64,000 nucleotides of DNA from Straminergon stramineum (taxonomy: Eukaryota > Streptophyta > Bryopsida > Hypnales > Calliergonaceae). The notes under the pieces were generated by a model. The model was not told the DNA's origin. It ran no database searches and worked only from the letters and a program-made list of their open reading frames with translations. Both the position numbers and the translations under genes were made by a program. The stretch is taken from the NCBI GenBank assembly GCA_963920665.1, contig OY987265.1:10917001-10981000 (forward strand), read 5' to 3'. Position 1 is the first letter of the stretch, and every line of letters starts with the position of its first letter. This document shows, piece by piece, positions 1 through 9,313 of the stretch.

Positions 1-590
1 CTCTGGGCAACGCCCCTGTTGACATCTTCCAACGCTCTGGTCGCAATCTGCTTTCTCTGCGGAGCAGAAACCGGAGGGCAGCAATCCAATCTCTTTCTCT
101 TCAGCGACACGGAGATACCGGAGGACACAGTCTCTTGAGCGCTCCTGCTATCTACGGTTACGCCTCCCATATCTTCACTGCACGAGCTTTCACAGTGTGA
201 TGCTGCTCGCAACACTTGAGTCTCCTCTACGAGCACCTCACCTTCTGCGTTGCTCGAGGAGCATCCGGTTTCATACCCGGAGTCAGGGTGACTAAATTCT
301 GCCGGACGTGGAACGCTTCCAGTGTCCACCAGGCTACCATCGTTGCATTCACCCTGCGACTCCTGCTGTGCACACTCGGCACAAAAGCCTGCGAGCGGCG
401 TGCAGTCCACGCCGGACACTCGCCATGAAGTTGGTATTCCACAAGATCCGCACAGCACCGCCCGTGTGTGCCTTGCCACTAAGAAATTCGCACTGTGCAC
501 TTTCGCATCACATGTCCAGCAAATGTGCGCCTCATCGGCTGCGCAGTACACCGTCGCTGCCCCATGACACAACTCGCATCCTCTATTCAT
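1..590 (-). CDS. Single B-box zinc-finger protein (BBX class V-like), 5' part, truncated by window edge
   Basis: Reading leftward from ATG at 590, the frame stays open for 196 codons to the window edge, so the 3' end lies outside. Residues 1-47 form a B-box: ligands C5, C8, C16, D19, C24, C27, H32 and H41 with the diagnostic stretch CDAKVHSANFLVARH (27-41). A second cysteine pair set (C47/C50 and C70/C73) follows, as in plant one-B-box proteins of the BBX28-31 type. Residues 74-162 are low-complexity, rich in S, E, G and C, and a basic cluster KRKR (164-167) could be a nuclear signal. Family knowledge: B-box proteins are nuclear transcription cofactors in light and growth signalling, often acting through heterodimers. 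No CCT domain is visible in the part present, but the C-terminus is missing. No intron is needed over this stretch. Family assignment is firm; the exact orthologue is not. Confidence 0.88.
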   Translation of the reverse strand, partial: MNRGCELCHGAATVYCAADEAHICWTCDAKVHSANFLVARHTRAVLCGSCGIPTSWRVSGVDCTPLAGFCAECAQQESQGECNDGSLVDTGSVPRPAEFSHPDSGYETGCSSSNAEGEVLVEETQVLRAASHCESSCSEDMGGVTVDSRSAQETVSSGISVSLKRKRLDCCPPVSAPQRKQIATRALEDVNRGVAQ

Positions 591-2027
591 CGTCGACATC
601 AAAGCTCTCTAATCTTTGCCTCACATCCTTCGACCACTAAAAAAAATCCGCGACTTCTTCGTACTCCAATAAAAACGATAATTTTCCTCCACAACTCCTT
701 CTTAACGGTCTCCAGTGAATTATAAAGCCTCAACCAATCGAAAAGACATCCCACACACACCGAGAAAAAGAAGAAAAAAATCACACCCTGGAATGTTGTC
801 TCGCCTTCCACCACGACCGATGCCTGAATTGACACAAAAACTCCGACCACTCGAGAAGAGAAACCGTAAACAAACTACAATGTGGCTCCAACCAACATCT
901 ATAATCCGTATAGCTAATACCCTGCCCCTCCAAATGCACAACCACTTAATCCAGTTGCAAACTTGCGCCAAGCTTTAAAAAACCTCGGGGGAAACCGAAA
1001 CAGTGATGAACTCACGAACACGCAACGATCCAAATTGCAAAACGCTTGCCAAAAAAAGATTTTATAAAAAAGGAGAGCAAGCACACAATAATCCTCCCAA
1101 GAAGCTCAAAATACTCACGTATGCAAGTGAAGTGACCGCGCAACTGAAGATCAGCCGATTCATACAAGATCACTCACTCACAGACAGATGGCGACGAGCA
1201 AGAATACAATTGGCTGCACTAAGCTTCACCACCGAAGAATCATGGACCGCGATGGCGATGGCGGAAGTGGATACTTCCCAAGGCAACAAGTGGGGCACAA
1301 CACATGTACAGTTCAACAGACAGGAGGCAACGCTTGCACAGAGCAGGGGGACGAACGAACGTCTCGTCCCAAATCAGGCCGAACGGTGGACGAACGGTGG
1401 ACGATAATGGACGATAATTGCCGGTAGAGGACCATCGTGGACGATAAGAGGACGGGGGCAGACGAAGTGGGGACGAAGAAGGAGCCCCACAACGCGCAAG
1501 GGCCGACGAATTCCAGCCACGAGAGTGGTTCGGCAAATATCTCTTGCTTCGGCAGGGCTGCCCGCATCCGCCGGAGCGTTCCGAACCGGATCCCCCGAGG
1601 CCCCAGGCTCGGGAAACCGCCGTGGTCGGAGATTGGAGCCAATGGGAGCGCGGTATAATATTTTCAAATCCCCTCGCCAAGTGCCTATCTGCCTTGACTG
1701 AAACGAAGACCCACTGGCCCAGTGTCTGAGTTGGTTCAGTTACGAAGATATCTTCTCGACACATGCACATCAATAGCAGTGAGGCCTTTTGGTGGATTTT
1801 TTTTTCTATTATTGTTTCTTCTCTGTGGCTCACCTTTTGCTGGCTCTGGCTGCTGCAGTTTTTGCCTTTGGGTTTTTTGATATCTTATCTTAACTTATTA
1901 ACTTACTTGTTGTCAAGGTCTCAAGGAGATGCCTGGCTGATCTGGGTTATTAGCTCTATCCGCACTCAGCTCTAGATCGCACCCGAGCATTGATTGCAAC
2001 TAACTTAAGGGTGAGGTGACTGAGGTC
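591..2027. other. GC-rich upstream region, no convincing gene
   Basis: This lies 5' of the leftward B-box gene. It starts purine/AC-rich and becomes GC-rich at about 1380-1700, with CCAAT/ATTGG motifs near 1640 and a TATA-like TATAATATT near 1652. Several overlapping open frames occur on the minus strand (for example 1240-1833), but they carry no domain and have the composition bias expected of GC-rich DNA. It probably holds promoter and 5'-UTR sequence of the B-box gene; this is inference. Confidence 0.35.
1376..1465. repeat. Short degenerate tandem repeat (GGTGGACGA-like)
   Basis: The units GAACGGTGGAC, GAACGGTGGAC, GATAATGGAC, GATAATTG, then TGGACGATAAGAGGAC follow one another. This is a minisatellite-like array of roughly 10-11-bp units inside the GC-rich region. 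Confidence 0.6.
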
Positions 2028-2251
2028 TAAGGTAAGAGCACCCAAAAGCGTCCCTGCACCCAAAAGCGTCAAAATCTATAGAATATAATCATTTCAGGCT
2101 GTAAATGTAAGTAAACAGTACATGGCTTATTTGTTTTGACCTAAAATGATAAGAGGTGTACTGTCCAGCTACATTTATGTTCTAGAATGAATCCCTGACG
2201 TAGAATCTGACGCTTTTAGGTGCAGGGATGCTTTAGGGTGCTCTTACCTTA
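2028..2251. mobile_element. MITE with about 40-bp terminal inverted repeats
   Basis: The left end TAAGGTAAGAGCACCC is an exact inverse of the right end GGGTGCTCTTACCTTA, and the inverted match continues inward (AAAGCGTCCCTGCACC / GGTGCAGGGATGCTTT) for about 40 bp. There is no coding potential. No clear target duplication beyond the palindromic TAA/TTA flank, so the superfamily is unassigned. Confidence 0.8.
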
Positions 2252-2673
2252 ATCCAAATCTTTCTTCTTCTTGGGGAAAACGCAGGTTCTTACAATAACT
2301 AAGGTAGGAGGCTCGAACTCTAACTTGGCATTAAAAGTGATTAAGACTCAGAGCTACATTTTGCTTTCTATAATGTACCAGCTCTGCACATTTCAGGAAG
2401 TGGTCGCTTTTGATGACCACAAAAGACCACTTTCGTTCAACTTCAGAAATTTGTAACTAATTTCACAGAGTTCCAAAAAATATGGAACAACTTGGGTTAG
2501 ATGCCAATTTCACTTATCTTTCTAGGAAAATCTACTAAAAAATATTTCAAGATGTTCCACCTTCTCGAAATTCAGTTCCAACCCTTAAATGGTCGATTTA
2601 TGGACCTCCTGCCTTATAAGCTTAGTAGTATGTTGTTTTTACAACCATCTTCTTCAAACAGCTCAATAGTTAC

Positions 2674-2955
2674 GAAGGACGTTAAATCCTCCATTCAAAC
2701 TAGACCCTTGGGCCCCACAAGGGCAGATTTACCTAGGGGAAAACGTAGGAATTTTTTATTTTTTGCACAATATTATTTTTGCAAATTCTGAATTCATATT
2801 TGCATATTTGCAATTGAAGGGCCCAAATTAGTTGGGAGAAGTCAAGAACATACCCTAGACACAACTCAAAATAGGAGGCATTTTTTACTTTTATCCCCCA
2901 AATAACTCACAAAATTATCCTATAGGGCCTAGTTCATATGGAAGATTTCACATTA
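2674..2955. mobile_element. Mutator-like MITE, copy 1 (diverged)
   Basis: It begins GAAGGACGTTAAATCCTCC and shares the internal order (GGCCC tract, GATTTACC, AATTCTGAATTCATATTTGC, CATACCCTAGACAC, GGGCCTAGTTC) with the three copies at 6795, 7661 and 8778. The right end has decayed (AGATTTCACATT), and no 9-bp duplication is readable. Confidence 0.65.
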
Positions 2956-5900
2956 ATTTTAGTAGGTACCTCTAAAATGGAGAATCAATGGTTCTAAAAA
3001 TGGACTACCAACAATTTGAGAGCATAATTATGATATGTTAGCTTTCGATTCATACTTTGCTAATGGATGGAATAAGAGCCAGAGAGGGTCTATTTCAAAG
3101 CCAAGGTGTGTCTACTTAATTTTTCTAAATGAGAATGAATTTCCCAATTGCCTTCTTACGAATGTCTAAAGAATTTAGGGTCCATTTAAGTTTAGGAATG
3201 GTTGCATGGAGGAACCTAGCTTGTGTATTATTTTTTGAATGCTACAATGCTTGTTTTTGGTCACGCCATATCTTTTTTTCAAACGGGGGTGGGGTGGGGT
3301 TGCAAGGCCTGTGATCAAGAACATGTGCCTACCCCATAATTCTTTCGAAATTCATAAGTAATTCATAAATGCTCCAAAAAAAATATGAAACCACTTGTGT
3401 TAGATTCCACATCAATTTTTCTTCAAGTGAAAAATGAGGGAAAATATTTTTGGGCCTCTGAAAACCATCCAAAAGGCCCAACAACCCTTGAACGGACGAT
3501 TTATGAGTACACTACCATACACCTAAAATCACACAAATAAGCAATTTAGCATGGTTCCCATTATTATATTGGAAAACTTTATATGGGATCTTATTGATAA
3601 TCAAAAGGGGATTCTAAATTCTCTTAGAATGCATTTTTTGGACATTGTATGAATGAACTTTGAATTTTCAAAGTGTTTGGAATTGATGTTTTTAAATCTA
3701 ACCATAAACTCTCGTGAATAGTGGGAATACATTTTAGGCAAGAATCTAGATCGATTAGCTTTAGAAAGTAGTCAAAATTAGGTATAGTGACCTTATCTCC
3801 GTCCCAAAATGATTGTTTACTTTAAATGTCATATTTTTTGGTAAGTTTGTTTGAGTAGATCAATATGGAGACTTCCAAATAGTACTTTGTAATGAATTTT
3901 CTCAAATCATGAATTCTTAGGACACTTGACATTTAAGGGTGAATTTTGGCAAATTTAATCATTTGATTGTAAATAACAAAGAATCAGGTTAAGAGAAGTT
4001 CTATCCTTATAGCATTAGGTGTGCATTTCAACTAAGGTCCTATTCAAATACAAATGTAGCTTCCTTATAGTCACTTCAAATGTAGCTTTGGCAATGCAAA
4101 GTTTTGTTGCCCTATAGTTCAAAGTCTATGGATTAACTATTGTATTTTTTCAAGGTGAAAATTTTGGATTTGGACTTGTATTTGTCTTAACAACATTTCT
4201 CGGTCTAGCATGTAGCCAAAGGAGGAATTGAAAATCTCCTTGAAGTGGAACATGGGAGCTTATTCCTTGTTTAAGGTTCATACAGTCAAAGTATGTAAAA
4301 TTGACCAATGAATAGAGCTTTGACTTTGCAACCTAAATGTGGTGATTGGCAAGCCTTATTCACCATAGAAATAGAGCTAGTAGATTGAAACATTCCCAAA
4401 AAAATCCTAATGCTATTTTTTGTCAAAGATTCACTTGAAACCAAATACAAGGACTCGGCTTGTCATGTAAGGGTTAAATGTTAGGAGGCGATATTGAATT
4501 GAATTTTTTCAATACAATTTTTATTTTCATTTATTTTGAACACTGCAAAAACAGTGGTCTTCATTAGAGTGATGAAACTATTTACATCTATGGATATAGA
4601 TGAAATAAACAAAATAAGATTGCAAATTAAATTTTTCATTAAAAATTGTATGCATCCATCTAAAAGAGTAATATCATCCCAAGATATCAATTCTAGCAAT
4701 TTGGGATTTCATCGATTAAGAATGGAGGAATTTACCACCAAATGATACCTTGAGGTTTTGTCAATTGCTATCTTCTTCAATATGCCACTTCTTCAACCCT
4801 AGAACTGGGGTTCCTTCCTTTATGAGGTAAATAGACCGAAGTTCAATTCTAATACAAAAACAGAAACATCTAAATTTTAGTTTGAAATGTACAATCTTTA
4901 AACATAGAAGTCCATTTTGGCTATACCAATAATCATCACTTTGGAAAATCATATTTATTAATAAAGCATCCCAATAACACATTTTGGAATCTTCTTTCAA
5001 TTATCATCAATAGCCAATAAATACTAAAATAATTTTAAAATAAAAATAGTTTGAATTCTCGAAAGGTTATTAGTTTAGATGTAGGTGTCTAGGACCTAAA
5101 TGACATTGTTAAAAGAATAGGGATCATATGTTCAAATTTGAAAATATTCCTTTGTGGGATATACACAAACTTTTTAATTTAGATTATGTTGTTCATTTGA
5201 ATGGTTCATTGGATACGAATGTTCTTGCATTGTTAAAAGTGCAATCTTTATCATTTTCATTTTCAAAGTTTGATTTTGTTTGGTATAAGTTCAAAGAAAT
5301 TCATTCTCTAACTTCTTTTATTCTACGTTGTCTTAGTATATTTCTTTTGTTTCTTCCTCAAAATTTTGTATTGTACAACTCTTATTAACAAAAATGCATC
5401 CATTTTGTAGATATGGTGAAGACAGGAATGGACATTTGTTGTGGATTGGGGAAGGATTGGAAGCAAGAGCTTGGGGGTAGACAAGCCATTTCAATGTTTG
5501 ATCACAAGGTATATTATAAAGTGGCACCTCAAATGCATCATTAACCCTAAATTGCCATCATCCTCAACTTTTATATACATCTCCACAATCAATTATATAA
5601 ATATGAATGTGGAAGAAATAATTTTTAGGACCAAACTTTGTTCCTTCATAACTTTTGCATATTGTATCCAAATGTTGTGTTCTTTGGTACATTGGAAGCT
5701 CCTTTCACTTGCCAAAAATAAAATATGAAAATTTAATCAATCTAATAAATAATAACAAGGCACAATAGCAAAAAGTGGCGGTTTGGAGGATATCCACTCT
5801 AATCTACCAAATGCAAGAATGTAGTTTTAGCAAAAATAGATTTTATACAAGGCAATTTTGTTTTTGTTTTTCACTTTTTATGAAGTGCCAATGTGACAAC

Positions 5901-6169
5901 ATCAAATGTCATTGCAATGCTCAAAAATTTCATCATATTAAATAGTAAATACCATATTAGCACATATCGCATATCCATAATTCTATTTACATCTACAATT
6001 TTGCCGATTTCATCTAAAAAAATTCTTCAAATTTGAAATATTTTGGCAAAAAATTTTGCTCTTTGTCGACTTTTTTTATAGCCATATTATTTTTTCTCCC
6101 TCTTTCAAATAAAGAAAAAGAAAAAGAAAAGTGTCGGTTTCTAGATATTGTATCCACCTTCTTAACCTC
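2956..6169. other. AT-rich intergenic DNA, no gene recognised
   Basis: Only short open frames without domains or coding composition. Segments near 3340-3510 resemble repeat sequence at 43260-43430 and near 2440-2620 (phrases such as 'tccaaaaaatatg', 'cttgagtgag'), so at least part is old dispersed repeat. Confidence 0.5.
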
Positions 6170-6179
6170 TAAGAGCTTC

Positions 6180-6555
6180 AACATCCATTTCTTGAACGAT
6201 GAACATATAGAAACTCAAGTTTCATCCTCCTAACTGCTTGGATGAAAGTTATTGTAATTTGTTGAAATACTTTATCAAATTCTTATCCTATATAAGGGTT
6301 GGATTTGGTATTATTAGAATACATATTTTTCTAAAATTACAAAAGTGCAAGTATATCAAGTGGTCCAATTGCATTGGCTTTAGTTCAAAACTGGATTTGC
6401 CAAAATGAGGTTATAGATTTAAAGAACACAAAAATTTCTAAAAATCACCATGTGAATAAAACCTCATTTCAAATCCACTCCAACAAATTTTTACTCAAAA
6501 AATGATAATACTCAAAAAATAGAAGGAATTTTGAAATTTCTCTTTCAAAATTTAT
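6180..6555 (+). repeat. Dispersed repeat family H, copy 1
   Basis: This contains phrases shared with 48434-48850 (same orientation) and with about 54880-55325 (reverse complement), such as CATCCTCCTAACT, ACTTGGATGAAAGT, GGTTGGATTTGG and CAAAACTGGATT. The second copy starts at a TTAA followed by CCCCTAAACC, so the family is probably piggyBac-like. The ends of this copy are not clear. Confidence 0.6.
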
Positions 6556-6794
6556 AAAAAAAAAGAAGAAGTTTGGTGATAGCATTGGTGAATCTAACCT
6601 TACAAAGGGAATCTACAAATCAAAATCTACAACTTTTTTTTTGCATATCAATTCCAAAATATGCTTCAAAATTGCACTTTATATTGATTTTTCTGAAATC
6701 TTCAATCTTAGAGATGATTCTAGACATTTTAGAGGTTATCTGCAAAATCTACCTAGTGCAAGAATCTCAAGTAGTTTTTAGCCGGGAATGTATG

Positions 6795-7039
6795 GACAGG
6801 ACGTCAAATCTTCCATTCGAACTAGGCCCTAGATTTACCTTGGAGAAAATGCATGAATTTTTTATTTTTTGCAAAATCTGAATTCATATTTGCAATCAAA
6901 GACCCCAAATTAGCTCGGAGATGTCTAGAACATACCCTAGACATGGCTCAAAATAGAGGGTATTTTGTACTTTTATCCCCGGATAACCCACAAAATTACG
7001 TTATGACGCCTAGTTTGAATGGAGGATTTAACGTCTTGT
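6795..7039. mobile_element. Mutator-like MITE, copy 2
   Basis: The left end GACAGGACGTCAAATCTTCC and right end GGATTTAACGTCTTGT form inverted repeats. The flanks GAATGTATG (6786-6794) and GAATGGATG (7040-7048) are a 9-bp target duplication with one mismatch. It has the same interior as copies 3 and 4 and no coding capacity. Confidence 0.8.
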
Positions 7040-7060
7040 GAATGGATGGTGGGTTGTTTG

Positions 7061-7495
7061 GGTTGGGGTGGATTGATCCCCTTGCTCGTCCACCCCACCC
7101 CCCAATCAATCCAGGGGTGCATGTTAAAAAAAGCCCCCCTATTTTATGCTTCATTAATTTATCTTCTACACTAAATAGGGGTATTAAGGGGACCCATACT
7201 AATTAATCGACATTCCACACTATATAAATATCTACCTATATTGTACATCAGTAGTTATTGAAGTGTGTGGGTGATGTACATCATGTTTCAAACATCTATA
7301 GTTTTCAAGAATCAGTCCCTTTAATTTTTTGGTCCCCTTAATACCCCTATTCAGTGTACACCTCTCCTAGCTAATTTAGGGCCTCCGATGGAAAATAAGA
7401 ATTCAAAATTTGCAAAATTTTGTCATGCGTGACAAATAAAAAATTTCAGGGTTTTTCCTTGGGGACAAGCGAGGGGGTCAATCCACCCCGGCCGT
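7061..7495. mobile_element. TIR element family P, copy 1, with a nested insertion
   Basis: The left end GGGGTGGATTGATCCCC is the inverse of the right end GGGGGTCAATCCACCCC, followed inward by TTGCTCGTCC / GGACAAGCGA. It is related to the copy at 18105-18298. The 188-bp TA-site MITE (7169-7356) is inserted inside. Flanks are only weakly similar (GGTTGTTTG / GTGGGTTTG), so the target duplication is uncertain. Confidence 0.7.
7169..7356. mobile_element. 188-bp TA-site MITE family F, copy 1
   Basis: The ends CACTAAATAGGGGTATTAAG and CTTAATACCCCTATTCAGTG are near-perfect inverted repeats extending to GGGGACC. A TA flanks each side (7167-7168 and 7357-7358). Related copies lie at 12464-12650 and 45227-45414. 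The TA duplication suggests Tc1/mariner ancestry, although the ends also read CACTA/CAGTG. Confidence 0.85.
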
Positions 7496-7660
7496 GGGTT
7501 TGTACGGTGGGGCACGCAGCCAGGTTTCCACCCCTCCCTCCCTCCTTTCCGAGTCCCCCAACTGTCGAAGGCTGTGAGCCACATGAACCATGAGCGGCAA
7601 AAACCCACGTGGCAATAAGTCGTGGCCCCAAACCAAGCCACGGCACAGGCACCTTCCACT

Positions 7661-7927
7661 GGAGGACGTTAAATCCTCCATTCGAACTGGGTCCCGCAGG
7701 AGCAGATTTACCCTTGGGAAAATGCAGGAATTTTTTATTTTTTGCATATTATTTTTTCTGCTAATTCTGAATTCACATTTGCAATCGGAGACTCCAATTT
7801 AACTTGGAGAGGTCTAAAACATACCCTAGACACGGCTCAAAATAGAGGGCAGTTTTTACTTTTACCCCAGATAACCCACAAAATTACCCTGCGGGGCCCA
7901 GTTCGAATGGAGGATTTAATGTCCTGC
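7661..7927. mobile_element. Mutator-like MITE, copy 3, with perfect 9-bp TSD
   Basis: Left end GGAGGACGTTAAATCCTCC; right end GGATTTAATGTCCTGC, preceded by GGGGCCCAGTTCGAATGG, the inverse of the left CCATTCGAACTGGGTCCC. CCTTCCACT occurs directly on both sides (7652-7660 and 7928-7936). The interior is AT-rich with no reading frame. A 9-bp duplication with long terminal inverted repeats is typical of Mutator-like elements. Confidence 0.9.
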
Positions 7928-7936
7928 CCTTCCACT

Positions 7937-8696
7937 CACCCGACTTTGAAGCCCAGATGCTTCCAACACACGGGGCTAAGCTTAACTTCACTTCACTTCC
8001 AGTAAGTTAAGTTAATTCGCATTCCAGCATGTGGCTCACAGGGGCGCCCGCCCGGGGGTTAACTTTTTACCTGAAGCTTACTAGAGTTAGGTTAAATTAC
8101 GATTCACGGCCGGGTCCCCAATTAATACGGAGTACTAGCCAGACAGGCTCGGAGCAGCATGCTGCCGTGTCAGTCAGCTTCGGTGCGGTGCCGAGCCTCC
8201 CCCCGCCGCCCCCCCCGGAATGCTGTATGGGAGTGGCAGCACCGCAGCAGATCCTGTACTTCTTTTTGCCTTAAGTTACCTGACCTAGGTTCTAGGGTTG
8301 GGAGAGCAGCCAGGTCACTACAGTACAGTACAGTAATAAGTGAGATACTACTGTAGGACTGTACTGTACTGAGGGTGGCGGGTCTCTCTGTCCGAACCTC
8401 CCTGCGGCGCTTTCATTTGGCACCACAGGCAGCAGGCAGGCAGGCAGGCAGGAAGGCAGCGTTGCAAAGGGAAGGGATGGCCAGCAGGCAACAGCGTTCC
8501 AAAGTTCCGGACTTCCGGCCAGCAGGCAGCGGCAGCGGCAGCGCCTGTGTGTGTCCATCAAACAATCATGTGGTGTGGCGTAATATAAGTTCTTATTCAA
8601 GATTATCCTATCAATGGGGAGATATTTAAACAGAACGGAGGACTGACACGTGGGGAGGCCAGGGAGGGATTTTTTGCTTTCCAGTTCTTTCCCCCG
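7937..8696. other. GC-rich non-coding stretch
   Basis: A gene-like GC content without a recognisable product. It holds a C-rich run near 8200-8220, a (GGCA)n microsatellite at about 8427-8453 (GCAGGCAGGCAGGCAGG) and a hairpin at 8321-8371. Open frames here are composition-driven. It could be the promoter or relic of a lost gene. Confidence 0.4.
8321..8371. repeat. Perfect 14-bp inverted repeat (hairpin)
   Basis: CAGTACAGTACAGT (8321-8334) is exactly complementary to ACTGTACTGTACTG (8358-8371), with a 23-nt loop. Each arm is itself made of an ACAGT/CTGTA microrepeat, so slippage rather than selection could have produced it. Confidence 0.75.
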
Positions 8697-9313
8697 AGTT
8701 ACGACCCATTTCCAACCACTTAGTAAAAGCAATTATATACATAGAACTTAACTTATATGGAGCGTGGGATTCTTGAGGGAGGACGCTAAATCCTGCAAAC
8801 GAAGTGGGCCCCGTAGGGACCAGATTTACCATGGGGAAAATGCAGGAATTTTTTTTTTTTTGCACATTATTTTTTTTGCAAATTCCGAATTCATATTTGC
8901 AATCAAAGAGCCCAAAATAATTTGGAGAGGTCTAGAACATCCCCTAGGCACGGCTCAAAATAGGGGGTAGGTTTTACTTTTACCCCCGAGTAAAACATAA
9001 AATGCCCCTGCGGGGCCCACTTTGTTTACAGGATTTAGCGTCTTGCATTCTTGAGTGGAGAAATTTTCCTATGTACAGAAATAGAGTTGGGAAGGATTCC
9101 ATATTTTTCCAAAATTTTATTTCTCAAAACATAATTACAATACTATGATTTTTTTTATCTCAAGATTGTGTTAGCCCCATATTGGTTTTCCTATTTCCAA
9201 CCAAGGTGTGGTTGCAAAATTGACCAAGGTCTGGTTGCAATATTGACAATCATGTAGCCAATCGTAATGTGCCACAACTACACTAAGAATGGTGCCATAA
9301 TTAATCACCACTC
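8697..9313 (+). repeat. Dispersed repeat family M, copy 1, interrupted by a MITE
   Basis: Phrases ACGACCCATTTCCAACCAC, GGAGAAATTTTCCTATG, CAGAAATAGAGTT, TGGTTGCAAAATTGACCAA and TGTAGCCAATCGTAATG recur in order at 47400-47730. In that copy the two halves are continuous; here they are split by the MITE at 8778-9046. Confidence 0.75.
8778..9046. mobile_element. Mutator-like MITE, copy 4, 35-bp TIR and perfect 9-bp TSD
   Basis: The left end GGAGGACGCTAAATCCTGC and the inverse of the right end GCAAGACGCTAAATCCTGT match, and the match continues to GTGGGCCCC, about 35 bp in all. ATTCTTGAG flanks both sides (8769-8777 and 9047-9055). It is inserted into dispersed repeat M, whose uninterrupted copy near 47455 serves as an empty site. 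Confidence 0.92.

Noticed and set aside
1240..1833. Long minus-strand open frame (197 codons) in the GC-rich region
   Set aside because: Residue composition (Pro, Ser, Arg, Cys-rich), overlapping open frames in other phases and the absence of any domain indicate chance openness in GC-rich DNA.
7423..8732. Several overlapping frames on both strands
   Set aside because: They overlap MITE termini, a microsatellite and a hairpin, and have no domain or consistent coding signal.
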